Part shown: positions 18,898-28,630 of the stretch, one piece after another
Layout: every line of letters begins with the position of its first letter
Position numbering within the stretch: position 1 is the first letter of the stretch
Assembly (NCBI RefSeq): GCF_001294575.1
Contig: NZ_CP012676.1
Span: forward strand, 496,001 to 560,000
Reading direction: 5' to 3'
Length of the DNA stretch: 64,000 nt
Source of the DNA: Pseudomonas versuta
Lineage (GTDB): Bacteria; Pseudomonadota; Gammaproteobacteria; Pseudomonadales; Pseudomonadaceae
Notes under the pieces: model-generated
The model's database searches: none
What the model saw: only the letters and a program-made list of their open reading frames with translations
What the model was told of the DNA's origin: nothing
Program-made: the position numbers and the translations under genes

Positions 18898-19791
18898 ATG
18901 TTCGACTATAAATTGCTCTCTGCGCTTGCCGCAGTGGTAGAACAGGCCGGTTTTGAGCGTGCAGCGCAGGTGCTTGGACTGTCACAATCGGCCATTTCCC
19001 AGCGGATCAAACTGCTGGAGGCGCGAATTGGCCAGCCGGTGCTGATTCGCGCGACGCCGCCGAGCCCGACCGAGATTGGCCGGCGTTTGCTCAACCACGT
19101 CCAGCAAGTGCGTTTACTTGAGCGCGATTTGCAGAGTGCAGTACCGGCACTCGATGATGAAGGTCTGCCCGAGCGCCTGCGGATTGCCTTGAATGCCGAC
19201 AGCCTGGCAACGTGGTGGGCCACGGCGGTCGGTGACTTTTGTGCCGACCAGCACCTGTTGCTGGACCTGGTGGTTGAAGATCAAAACGTGGGTCTCAAGC
19301 GGATGCGGGCTGGTGAAGTGGCTGCCTGCCTGTGTGCCAGCGAACGCCCGGTGGCCGGCGCCCGCAGTGTATTGCTGGGGGCCATGCGTTACCGGGCGCT
19401 GGCGAGCCCGGCATTTATTGCCCGGCATTTTCCCGGCGGCGTGAGTGCTGAGTTATTGCCCAAAACACCTGCGCTGGTATTCGGCCCGGATGACTTTTTG
19501 CAACATCGCTACCTGGCAATGCTTGGGGTAGACGGCGGATTCGAGCACCATTTGTGTCCGTCTTCCGAAGGCTTTATTCGCCTAACCGAAGCCGGTCTTG
19601 GCTGGGGGCTGGTCCCCGAATTACAGGTGCGCGAGCAGTTGGCAAGCGGGGGGCTGGTGGAGCTTTTGCCAGATAAACCGATCGACGTGCCACTGTACTG
19701 GCATCATTGGCGCAATGGTGGGCAACTGCTGGGGCAATTGACCGAACATTTAACTCGCTCGGCGCCCCGCTGGTTAGTGCCTTTGGCCTGA
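18898..19791 (+). CDS. argP: LysR-type regulator ArgP/LysG family
   Basis: This 297-residue regulator has an N-terminal winged helix-turn-helix (about residues 4-62; GFERAAQVLGLSQSAISQRI) and a LysR effector domain. The N-terminus MFDYKLLSALAAVVEQAGFE and the HTH are typical of ArgP (IciA)/LysG, which senses Arg or Lys and activates the exporter gene. Its divergent position to the ACT-argO operon fits. TTAGGA lies upstream of the ATG. The effector (Lys or Arg) cannot be decided from sequence alone. Confidence 0.88.
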   Translation: MFDYKLLSALAAVVEQAGFERAAQVLGLSQSAISQRIKLLEARIGQPVLIRATPPSPTEIGRRLLNHVQQVRLLERDLQSAVPALDDEGLPERLRIALNADSLATWWATAVGDFCADQHLLLDLVVEDQNVGLKRMRAGEVAACLCASERPVAGARSVLLGAMRYRALASPAFIARHFPGGVSAELLPKTPALVFGPDDFLQHRYLAMLGVDGGFEHHLCPSSEGFIRLTEAGLGWGLVPELQVREQLASGGLVELLPDKPIDVPLYWHHWRNGGQLLGQLTEHLTRSAPRWLVPLA

Positions 19792-19843
19792 CAACCAGCG
19801 TTTAAACAGCAGGCAACAAGAATTACAGCATTTGGAGTGATTG

Positions 19844-20842
19844 ATGAAGATTCTGGTCACCGGCGCGAGCGGCTTTATAGGCGGACGCTTCGCGCGTTCA
19901 GCCCTGGAGCAGGGCTTTGACGTACGGGTCAGCGGGCGACGGGCCGAAGGCGTTGAACACCTGGTGCGGCGTGGGGCTGAATTTATCCCGGGTGATTTGA
20001 CCGATGGCTTGCTGGTGCGCGATTTGTGTGTCGATGTCGATGCCGTGGTGCATTGTGCTGGCCACACGGGCGCCTGGGGTCGTTATCAGGACTTCCACCG
20101 CGACAACGTGCTGGTCACCGAAAACGTGGTGGAAGCCTGCTTGAAGCAACGGGTGCGACGTCTGGTGCACCTGTCTTCGGCATCGCTGTATTTCGATGGC
20201 CGTTCACATACCGACCTGACGGAAGACCAGTTGCCCAAGCGTTTCCGGCACCCCTATGCCGCGACCAAAAACCTGGCCGAACAAAAGGTTTTCGGTGCTC
20301 AGGAATTTGGCCTTGAAGTGATTGCCCTGCGTCCGCGATTCGTCACCGGAGCGGGAGATATGAGCCTCTTTCCGCGTTTGCTCAAACTGCAGCGCAAAGG
20401 TCGTCTGGCAATCGTGGGCAATGGCCTGAACAAGGTCGATTTCACCAGCATCCAAAACCTCAACGAAGCGTTGATGAGCAGTCTGCTGACCACGGGGTCG
20501 GCCGTGGGTAAGGCCTACAACATCAGTAATGGCACACCGATCCCGCTGTGGGACGTGATCAATTACGTGATGCGCCAAATGAACGTGCCGCAAGTCACCC
20601 GTTATCGTGGGTACGGCCTGGCCTACAGCCTGGGAGCACTCAGCGAGGCTGCCTGTAAAATGTGGCCGGGTCAGCCCGAGCCGACGCTCTCGCGTTTGGG
20701 CGTGCAGATCATGGACAAGGACTTTACCCTCGACATCAGCCGCGCCCGGCACTACCTGGACTACGACCCTAAAGTCAGTCTATGGGCGGCGCTTGACGAG
20801 TTTTGCGGCTGGTGGAAAGCCCAGGAATCGCCTTACCGTTAA
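19844..20842 (+). CDS. NAD-dependent epimerase/3-beta-HSD-like oxidoreductase
   Basis: This 332-residue extended SDR protein has the nucleotide motif TGASGFIGG (residues 6-14), a Ser in HLSSASLYF, and the catalytic YAATK (Tyr-x-x-x-Lys). It resembles bacterial 3-beta-hydroxysteroid dehydrogenase/isomerase-like and sugar-nucleotide epimerase-like enzymes. The substrate is unknown. ATG 19844 follows GGAG at 6 bases; an upstream TTG is rejected. In P. aeruginosa a similar oxidoreductase sits between argP and a coiled-coil membrane protein, matching the order here. Confidence 0.75.
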   Translation: MKILVTGASGFIGGRFARSALEQGFDVRVSGRRAEGVEHLVRRGAEFIPGDLTDGLLVRDLCVDVDAVVHCAGHTGAWGRYQDFHRDNVLVTENVVEACLKQRVRRLVHLSSASLYFDGRSHTDLTEDQLPKRFRHPYAATKNLAEQKVFGAQEFGLEVIALRPRFVTGAGDMSLFPRLLKLQRKGRLAIVGNGLNKVDFTSIQNLNEALMSSLLTTGSAVGKAYNISNGTPIPLWDVINYVMRQMNVPQVTRYRGYGLAYSLGALSEAACKMWPGQPEPTLSRLGVQIMDKDFTLDISRARHYLDYDPKVSLWAALDEFCGWWKAQESPYR

Positions 20843-20904
20843 CCCTCTGGTGCCTGAAGCTTGTACCTTGAGGCTATTTTCAGGATTCAACAAAAGGTTT
20901 TGCC

Positions 20905-21726
20905 ATGCGTAATGATGCCCGCGACGACTTTCACGATGTTCCGACCCTGCGCGCTACGGTGGATGATCAGGACGAACCGGAGCCGGCAGGCGGTGCTCGC
21001 GAGCGCACCACGGTGTACTCGCGCAACACGCCTGTCATCCAGGTCAAGGGGCCGAGCACCGGGCCTTTATGGGTCTTGATCGGTGCTTTGTTGCTGTCGG
21101 TGGCGGGGCTGGCGTGGTGGAGCTTTCAGCAGATTTCGTTGATGGAGCAGCAACTGGTGGCGACCCAGGAAAGCTTTGCCCGTATCAGTGAAGATGCGGC
21201 GGGGCGCTTGCAGGCCATTTCGGGGAAGGTGGTGGCCAGCGAGTCGAGTATTAACAACGGTAGCGAAGCCTTGAAGTTGCAGATCAAGCAGCTTGAGGAA
21301 CAGTTGCTGGAGCAGGGCAAGCGCCAGCAAGGTCTGGTGACGGGGCAGCAGGGCGAGCTGGACAGCCGATTTGAGCAAATCAATGCCGCCATGTTGATGC
21401 AGGTGACGGCTCAGAAAGAAAGCCAGACCAGGCTCGAAACCGATATGAAAAGTCTGGCCAGTGAGCTGTCCACGCTCAAAGCCAGTGTCGCGCAGCAAGC
21501 GGTAGACGTAGCGGCCCTGAAAAAGCAAGGCAACCCGGGCGCGGCGGTAGAGCGTCTGGAGCAGGACTTGATGGTGCTCAAAAGTGAGCTCGAGAACCGC
21601 CCGGCCCCTGCCCAGGGCACCAACACCGCAGAGTTTGACGTATTCCGCGGCCAGGTGACGCGCAACATCAACACCCTGCAAAGCCAGATCCAGAACCTGC
21701 AGAAGCAGATCAGCGCCAGGCCTTGA
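20905..21726 (+). CDS. Single-pass membrane protein with long coiled coil
   Basis: This 273-residue protein has an acidic N-terminal cytoplasmic part, one membrane helix at about residues 54-72 (LWVLIGALLLSVAGLAWW), then a heptad-rich, Gln/Glu/Lys-rich region to the C-terminus with strong coiled-coil character (LKLQIKQLEEQLLEQGKR; INTLQSQIQNLQKQIS). The coiled coil is expected in the periplasm. It may be annotated as chromosome-segregation ATPase-like, but I see no Walker motif, so that label is misleading. The function is unknown. AAAAGG lies upstream of the ATG. Confidence 0.75.
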   Translation: MRNDARDDFHDVPTLRATVDDQDEPEPAGGARERTTVYSRNTPVIQVKGPSTGPLWVLIGALLLSVAGLAWWSFQQISLMEQQLVATQESFARISEDAAGRLQAISGKVVASESSINNGSEALKLQIKQLEEQLLEQGKRQQGLVTGQQGELDSRFEQINAAMLMQVTAQKESQTRLETDMKSLASELSTLKASVAQQAVDVAALKKQGNPGAAVERLEQDLMVLKSELENRPAPAQGTNTAEFDVFRGQVTRNINTLQSQIQNLQKQISARP

Positions 21727-21739
21727 TGGGCTGCAAAAG

Positions 21740-21768
21740 CTGCAGGGGCGAGCTTGTTCGCGATGGCA
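21740..21768. repeat. Partial REP element
   Basis: CTGCAGGGGCGAGCTTGTTCGCGATGGC matches one half of the GTAGGAGCGAGC REP family with two substitutions. It has no inverted partner. It lies between convergent gene ends. Confidence 0.6.
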
Positions 21769-21800
21769 CCGGTGCACACTGCACCTGGTGCCGGGACTGT

Positions 21801-23339
21801 CTATTGAGCCTTGTCTTCGCGCCCGCGCAATACCTGATTGGGCATGGCGATCGCAGCACTGAGCCCCAGCAGTGAGATCACCGCACTGATGATCAACAAG
21901 TGACGGAAGGTCTGCAGCAGTTCTGTGCGAAGACTGGCCAGTGCGGGGCCTTGTACCGCATTCAGACTGTCGAGCAATACGTTGCCCGAGCTGCCTTCCC
22001 CTAGCATCGCTTGCCCGGCAGCAGGGGCCAGCAAGGAATCGTGCAACAGCGCGAGCAACAAGGCCGACATCAGCGCCACCCCTACAGCGCCGCCCAGTGA
22101 GCGGAACAGGTTGGTGGTGCTGGTGGCCACGCCAATGTCGTGTTGCTGTACCGAGTTTTGTGCACCCACCAGTGAGGTCGGAAACTGCATCCCGGCTGCA
22201 ATCCCGGCGAACAACATAAAGACGCCGCTCAACACCTGCGCACTTGGCGGGCTGAAAGCCATGCCGAAAATTGCCAGGGGCATCAGCACCGCACCTGCCA
22301 GAATCATCGGTTTGTAATAGCCGGTAACCGAGGTCATGCGCCCTGCAAAGTAAGCGCCCATCGGCAAGCCCATGGCCAGTGGCAACAGGTGCATGGCGGC
22401 GCTGTCAGCGCCGGCACCGGTGATGCTCTGATAGCGCAGCGGCATCAGCACGATCAGCGAAATCGCCTGAAAGCTGGTGAAAAAGATCGTGCACCAGCAC
22501 AGCACCGCGCTGCGATTGGCGAACAGGTGCATCGGCAGCAGTGGCTCCAGCGTGCGGCGCTCATGCCACACGAACAGGCCAAGCGCGATTATTGCAGCCA
22601 CCAGCAGCCCCAGCACCTGGCTATCACGCCAGCTATGACCTTGACCGATAAAGGTGATGCTCAGCAGCAATGAGGTCAGCCCGACAATCATCAGGACCGT
22701 ACCCAGGTAATCAATGATCGGTTTGCGTTGCGGGACGGGTAGCCCTACCAGTGTGCGATAGGAAATCCACCACGCCGCCAGGCCCAGCGGCAAATTGATC
22801 AAAAACACCCAGCGCCATGACAGGTACTCGGTCATGAAGCCGCCCAGAACTGGCCCGGCAACGCTGGCAATCGCGTACATGCCGCTGAAATAGCCCTGAT
22901 ACCGCCCACGCTCGCGCGGCGGAATAATGTCGCCAATAATCGCCTGGCTGACCGAAATCATCCCGCCCGCGCCGATCCCCTGAATGATCCGCGCCAGCAC
23001 CAGTTGCTCCATGCTCTGGGCCAGGCCGCAAAACAGCGAGGCCAGGGTAAACAGGCCCATGCCAAATAGCATCAGGCGCCTGCGCCCGTACAGGTCGCCG
23101 AGTTTGCCGTAGATGGGAACGGCCACGGTCATGGCCACCATGTAGCCCGAAATCACCCAGGCCAACTGGCTGACGTCCTTGAACTGGGCAGAGATGGCGG
23201 GGATGGACACGGCCACAATAGTCTGGTCCAGCGCGCCGAGGAAAATCGCCAGCATCAGGGCGACCAGAATGCTGCGAATGGCAGGTTTGGATTGGGGGGG
23301 CTGATTCAGATTGGTCACTACAACACCTGTGCGCGGCAT
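21801..23339 (-). CDS. MFS drug:H+ antiporter, DHA2 family (14-helix)
   Basis: This 512-residue inner-membrane protein has about 14 predicted helices. It carries MFS motif A (GKLGDLYGRRRLMLFG), motif C-like GGMISVSQAIIGDIIPPRERGR and the N-terminal motif LGALDQTIVAVSIPAI (D1-type) of the DHA2/EmrB group. It is expected to export hydrophobic toxic compounds using the proton gradient; the substrate is unknown. There is no adjacent TetR or membrane-fusion gene. The start could instead be a GTG seven codons in. It lies directly downstream of pobA on the same strand. Confidence 0.85.
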   Translation of the reverse strand: MPRTGVVVTNLNQPPQSKPAIRSILVALMLAIFLGALDQTIVAVSIPAISAQFKDVSQLAWVISGYMVAMTVAVPIYGKLGDLYGRRRLMLFGMGLFTLASLFCGLAQSMEQLVLARIIQGIGAGGMISVSQAIIGDIIPPRERGRYQGYFSGMYAIASVAGPVLGGFMTEYLSWRWVFLINLPLGLAAWWISYRTLVGLPVPQRKPIIDYLGTVLMIVGLTSLLLSITFIGQGHSWRDSQVLGLLVAAIIALGLFVWHERRTLEPLLPMHLFANRSAVLCWCTIFFTSFQAISLIVLMPLRYQSITGAGADSAAMHLLPLAMGLPMGAYFAGRMTSVTGYYKPMILAGAVLMPLAIFGMAFSPPSAQVLSGVFMLFAGIAAGMQFPTSLVGAQNSVQQHDIGVATSTTNLFRSLGGAVGVALMSALLLALLHDSLLAPAAGQAMLGEGSSGNVLLDSLNAVQGPALASLRTELLQTFRHLLIISAVISLLGLSAAIAMPNQVLRGREDKAQ

Positions 23340-23378
23340 GCCTGTGGTGGAATGCCGCTCAGTCTACTCGATAGCTTG

Positions 23379-24701
<1,323 letters not shown>

Positions 24702-24738
24702 TTATCGGTCTCCGGCAAATTATTTAGACTCTGGTGCA

Positions 24739-25632
24739 ATGAATCCTTCTGCCTATTCGTCGATTCCGGTCTTCAAGCTTTACGGTGAGCAGCACGACTG
24801 GCTCAGCCCCGACCTGCTGCACTGCGAAACCATCTCGCTGCGCAGCCGCGTCCACGACTGGGAGATTCGTGCGCACCGGCATGCTGATTTGTGCCAGTTG
24901 CTGTACGTGCACAAGGGGCGGGCGCAGGTTGAAGTCGAAGGCCAGCTGCATGTACTTGAGCAATCGGCGATTCAGGTCATCCCGCCGTTGTGCGTCCACG
25001 GTTTTCAGTTTTCGCCCAACGTTGAGGGGTTTGTGCTGACGCTGGCGGCACCGCTGGTGGCGCAATTGCAAGCCCGGCTGGGCGGTTCGATAAGTGCTTT
25101 GCAACGGGTTGCCAGCTACCCGGCAGGCAAGGACCGGCATTACCTGAATAATCTGTTCAGTGTGCTGCAAAGCGAATATGTGGGCGCACAGCCTGCCCGC
25201 GACATGCTCCTGCAATCGCTGATCAGTGTGCTTTTGGTGTGGGTCACGCGTCAGGTGATGGTGCGTTATGAATCGCGACAGTTGCCGCAACGCGGCCGAG
25301 AGTATTTGAGCCAGTTCAATCAACGGGTCGAGACATTATTTCGCGAGCAGCCGTCCGTTGAGCAGTTGGCGCACCAGGTAGGCATTTCGGTGGCGCACTT
25401 GAACAGCATCTGTCGCGAGCTGGCGGGGCGGTCGGCGCTGCAGATCATTCATCAGCGCCAGTTACTGGAGGCAAAGCGGCAGTTGATTTACACACCGATG
25501 ACCATCAGCGAAGTGGCCGAGAGCCTGGGTTTTGCTGACCCGGCGTATTTTTCGCGTTTTTTTCGGCGTCTGACAGGGACTTCGCCCAGCGCGTTTCGCA
25601 CAGACCGGACTGACAACAGCAGTCCGGTCTGA
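24739..25632 (+). CDS. pobR: AraC/XylS-family activator PobR
   Basis: This 297-residue regulator has an N-terminal cupin-like sensor region (HRHADLCQLLYVHKGRAQVE) and a C-terminal AraC double helix-turn-helix from about residue 195 (VEQLAHQVGISVAHLNSICR; ISEVAESLGFADPAYFSRFF). Its divergent position next to pobA identifies it as the probable 4-hydroxybenzoate-responsive activator. ATG 24739 is preferred because upstream in-frame codons overlap the promoter region and show no similarity. Its last codons coincide with a perfect hairpin at 25602-25630. Confidence 0.88.
   Translation: MNPSAYSSIPVFKLYGEQHDWLSPDLLHCETISLRSRVHDWEIRAHRHADLCQLLYVHKGRAQVEVEGQLHVLEQSAIQVIPPLCVHGFQFSPNVEGFVLTLAAPLVAQLQARLGGSISALQRVASYPAGKDRHYLNNLFSVLQSEYVGAQPARDMLLQSLISVLLVWVTRQVMVRYESRQLPQRGREYLSQFNQRVETLFREQPSVEQLAHQVGISVAHLNSICRELAGRSALQIIHQRQLLEAKRQLIYTPMTISEVAESLGFADPAYFSRFFRRLTGTSPSAFRTDRTDNSSPV
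25602..25630 (+). other. Perfect hairpin across the end of pobR
   Basis: AGACCGGACTG and CAGTCCGGTCT form an 11-bp perfect stem with a 7-base loop inside the final codons of pobR. No T run follows, so it may stabilise the 3' end rather than terminate. Confidence 0.5.
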
Positions 25633-25645
25633 CTCCGGGGCTTCC

Positions 25646-25813
25646 TTACCTCAGAGCACTAAACGCAGAATTACAGTGCCCGCCATTGCAACTGACGGTA
25701 TATCCGACTGCTTGCCGGGTTTGTTCGGCGCGGTAGCAGGCGCCAGCAAACAGGACAGCGGCAGCAAAAATGAGAAACAAGGTCATGCATCTGGTTTTTG
25801 TTTTAGTGGTCAT
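25646..25813 (-). CDS. Small Cys-rich lipoprotein-like peptide (55 aa)
   Basis: Reading the minus strand from ATG 25813 gives a 55-residue protein: a basic start, a hydrophobic segment LFLIFAAAVLFAGAC that resembles a lipobox (Cys near residue 26), then a short polar tail with SCNGGHCN. A well-placed AGGAG lies about 9 bases upstream, supporting translation. No family was recognised. It occupies the gap between pobR and the LysR gene and is convergent with pobR. Cys-x4-Cys in the tail could bind metal or form a disulfide. Confidence 0.5.
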   Translation of the reverse strand: MTTKTKTRCMTLFLIFAAAVLFAGACYRAEQTRQAVGYTVSCNGGHCNSAFSALR

Positions 25814-26008
25814 GGCATTCATCTCCTAGACGTCACACCCTTGAGGCTAGTTCAGACCCAAGGGTCTGTTGACATTTAGTTGTCGCGCCACAACCAAGCG
25901 TCAATAGACCCTATTACTTGCCATGCTATTTGTACGAGTGGTCATGCAGCGCTTCATCCTCCAAATGGACTACTCGCATGATTATTTGGCCCCGTGCAAA
26001 GTGGTTTT

Positions 26009-26908
26009 TCAGATGTCCCACGCAGGCTCTTCGGTAAACCGCGCGGCGAGAAAGTCGAGCATGCTGCGCAATGTGGCGGGCATGTGTTTGCGCGAGGCGT
26101 ACACCGCGTAAATGTTCAATACCCGGGGCTCAGCTTGCGGCAGCAGACGTACCAGTGTGCCCTGTTGCACATGAATCCCGGCCTGATACGTGGGCAGCAA
26201 CGAAACACCGGCCCCCGCCAGTGTGGCGCTCAACAGCGTGCTGGCTTCATTGGCGCTGATATTGCCTTGCACCGGTACTGCGACGTCTTCACCGCCCCGG
26301 GTGAAATGCCACAGGCTTTTGCCGTAATAGGAGTGGGTCAGGCAGTTGTGCCGGCTGAGTTCTTCAACCTGCTGCGGTGCCGGATGTTCACGTAAATAGG
26401 CCGGGGACGCACACAGCACGGAGCGACAGACCGTCAACTTGCGGGCAATCAGGTTCGGGTCCAGGTCATTGCTGGTACGAATCGCCAGATCAATACGTTC
26501 ATCCACCAGATTCACTGTGCGGTCGAGCATTTGCAGATCGATGCTGACCTGTGGATTGAGCCTTACATAGTCAGTAACGGCACTAGCCAGCTGGGCCTGG
26601 CCGAATGAGGTGCTGACGCTGATGCGTAACAAGCCCCGCGGCGCATCACCCGGAACACTGACTGTGGCTTGCAGGTCATCAGCCAGTTCCAGTAGTTGCC
26701 GACAGCGGGGCAGCGTTTCGAAACCGGCGGCGGTCAGGCTCAGTTTGCGCGTGGTGCGGTGCATCAAGCGTGCGCCCACCCACTCTTCGAGTTCAGCCAG
26801 GTAGCGCGAAACGACAGGTCGCGACAGGTCCAGATGGTCGGCCGCTGCCGACTGGCTGCCAAGGTCAACGACGGTGGTGAACACCCGCATTGCAGTAAGA
26901 CGATCCAT
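26009..26908 (-). CDS. LysR-type transcriptional regulator
   Basis: This 299-residue protein has an N-terminal LysR helix-turn-helix (MDRLTAMRVFTTVVDLGSQS; HLDLSRPVVSRYLAELE) and a substrate-binding domain of the CrgA/DmlR subgroup. It is divergent from the MBL-fold gene, with 112 bases between starts. By LysR convention it probably regulates the MBL-oxidoreductase pair and itself. The effector is unknown. Pro replaces the commonly seen Ala in the recognition helix (SRPVVSR), which occurs in some subfamilies. Confidence 0.88.
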   Translation of the reverse strand: MDRLTAMRVFTTVVDLGSQSAAADHLDLSRPVVSRYLAELEEWVGARLMHRTTRKLSLTAAGFETLPRCRQLLELADDLQATVSVPGDAPRGLLRISVSTSFGQAQLASAVTDYVRLNPQVSIDLQMLDRTVNLVDERIDLAIRTSNDLDPNLIARKLTVCRSVLCASPAYLREHPAPQQVEELSRHNCLTHSYYGKSLWHFTRGGEDVAVPVQGNISANEASTLLSATLAGAGVSLLPTYQAGIHVQQGTLVRLLPQAEPRVLNIYAVYASRKHMPATLRSMLDFLAARFTEEPAWDI

Positions 26909-27020
26909 GATTTGCCCGATATCCGAAACAGACTATGTTCAAGCATCGCATTTTTAGTTGGCTGTGGTGCTACTAAGCTCTGTCCATCGCTTACACCGTC
27001 CCACGACTCTGGATACCCTC

Positions 27021-27905
27021 ATGCCTGGATTTTCGACCCTGCGCCGTTTCGTTCTCAGTGCCGTTGTGCTGGGCTTTACTGCTCACGCAGCTACTGCCCC
27101 GATGCCTTTGACCCTGGATGTATACAACCCGGGGGCTGCGGCAATATTCCCGGTGTCCTCAGTACTTGTCAGCGGTGAAAAAGACGCCATTCTGGTCGAT
27201 GCCCAATTTGCCAAAGCCCAGGCCCAGCAAGTGGTCGACAAGATCCGCGCCAGCGGCAAGCACCTGACCACTATCTACATCAGCCATGGCGACCCGGATT
27301 ATTACTTCGGTCTGGAGACCCTGACCCAGGCTTTTCCGGACGCCAAAGTACTGGCTTCGGGGCCGACCGTTGAGCACATCAACAAGACCAAGGATGCCAA
27401 GCTGGCGTTCTGGGGACCGCAGATGGGCAAGGATGTACCGGGCAAGCTGATCGTGCCCCAGGTTCTCAAGGGCAACACCCTCAGTCTTGAAGGGCATGAA
27501 CTGGACATTGTCGGTCTTGGCGGCAGACAACCCGACCGCACCTTTGTCTGGATTCCCTCGCTCAAGGCGGTGGTCGGCGGGGTAGTGGTGGCTGACAACC
27601 TGCACGTCTGGATGGCTGACACCCAGACGCCGCAGTCCCACAAACACTGGCTGGCTACCCTCAAACGGATCGACAGCCTGCAACCGCAAGTGGTCGTGCC
27701 AGGCCATTATCTGGGCGAGAACGACCGCTCCCTGAACGCCGTGCATTTTACTCGCGACTACATCAAGGCATTTGACGAAGAAACCCTCAAGGCCCGCAAT
27801 TCGGGCGAATTGATCGCGGCAATGAAAAAACGCTACCCGGATCTGGGCGAAGAGTCCTCTCTGGAACTGAGCGCTAAAGTCGCCAAGGGCGAAATGAAGT
27901 GGTGA
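27021..27905 (+). CDS. Exported MBL-fold hydrolase-like protein with altered metal motif
   Basis: This 294-residue protein has a signal peptide (RRFVLSAVVLGFTAHAATA) and a metallo-beta-lactamase fold. Where the family normally has HxHxDH it reads SHGDPDYYFG, so two of three His ligands are replaced by Asp and Tyr. The later His in VVPGHYLGEN is kept. This variant appears to define a subfamily, so it may bind a different metal or act on a different substrate. ATG 27021 gives a standard signal peptide. It forms a likely operon with the oxidoreductase gene 43 bases downstream and faces a LysR gene. Confidence 0.8.
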   Translation: MPGFSTLRRFVLSAVVLGFTAHAATAPMPLTLDVYNPGAAAIFPVSSVLVSGEKDAILVDAQFAKAQAQQVVDKIRASGKHLTTIYISHGDPDYYFGLETLTQAFPDAKVLASGPTVEHINKTKDAKLAFWGPQMGKDVPGKLIVPQVLKGNTLSLEGHELDIVGLGGRQPDRTFVWIPSLKAVVGGVVVADNLHVWMADTQTPQSHKHWLATLKRIDSLQPQVVVPGHYLGENDRSLNAVHFTRDYIKAFDEETLKARNSGELIAAMKKRYPDLGEESSLELSAKVAKGEMKW

Positions 27906-27948
27906 TGCGAAATTTGCCTCACGCCAAGCAATCCAATTGGAGAACGTC

Positions 27949-28563
27949 ATGAGCAAAATTGCAATTATCGGAGCTACCGGTCGCGCGGGTAGCCAATTGC
28001 TGGAAGAAGCCCTGCGCCGAGGCCACAGCGTGACTGCCATCGCCCGTCATGCTTCGAAAATCGGTGCCCGGGACGGGGTCGTGACCAAAGACGTGGATAT
28101 CAATGACGCCAGGGCTTTGCAAGACGCAGTGGCAGGCAACGATGTGGTGTTGAGTGCGGCACACTTCTCGACCCAGCCGGCTGCGGCAATCATCGAGCCG
28201 GTTAAAAAAGCCGGGATCAAACGCCTGCTGTTTGTCGGTGGCGCGGGTTCGTTATTGTTGCCCGACGATACTAAAGTCATCGAAAGCCCGGGCTTCCCCG
28301 AGGAGTACAAGCCGGAAGCCAGCGCTGGCAGCGTTTACCTGGATACCTTGCGTGCTGAAAAGGACCTGGACTGGAGCTTCCTGTCACCCTCTGCCGAGTT
28401 TGTAGAAGGCGAGCGCACCGGCAAATTTCGCCTGGGCAAAGATCATCTGCTGGTCAGTGCCGAAGGCAAAAGCTGGATCACTTTCGCCGATTTCGCCATT
28501 GCCATGCTCGATGAAGTAGAGCATCCCGTACATTCGCGTCAGCGGTTTACAGTCGGTTACTGA
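27949..28563 (+). CDS. NAD(P)-binding oxidoreductase, NmrA/atypical SDR type
   Basis: This 204-residue protein starts with a Rossmann motif IAIIGATGRAGSQLLEEAL and continues with segments typical of small atypical SDR or NAD(P)H-binding proteins (VGGAGSLLLPDD; DWSFLSPSAEF). The classic YxxxK is not evident, so it may act as a redox sensor or a quinone/flavin reductase-like enzyme. TTGGAGAA precedes the ATG. It follows the MBL gene in the same direction and probably shares its transcript. Confidence 0.8.
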   Translation: MSKIAIIGATGRAGSQLLEEALRRGHSVTAIARHASKIGARDGVVTKDVDINDARALQDAVAGNDVVLSAAHFSTQPAAAIIEPVKKAGIKRLLFVGGAGSLLLPDDTKVIESPGFPEEYKPEASAGSVYLDTLRAEKDLDWSFLSPSAEFVEGERTGKFRLGKDHLLVSAEGKSWITFADFAIAMLDEVEHPVHSRQRFTVGY

Positions 28564-28575
28564 TCAGCGGCTTTT

Positions 28576-28630
28576 GCAGGGGCGGGCGGGTCTGGCGATA
28601 ACCTCATCGCGAGGCCAGCCCGCTCCTACA
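28576..28630. repeat. REP element overlapping a stop codon
   Basis: GCAGGGGCGGGC and GCCCGCTCCTACA form the ends of an imperfect palindrome with an inner GGTCTGGCGAT/ATCGCGAGGCC pairing. Its right end contains the stop codon of the convergent LysR gene. Confidence 0.75.

Noticed and set aside
20905..21726. Chromosome-segregation ATPase
   Set aside because: No Walker A or B motif; only a membrane helix and coiled coil are seen.
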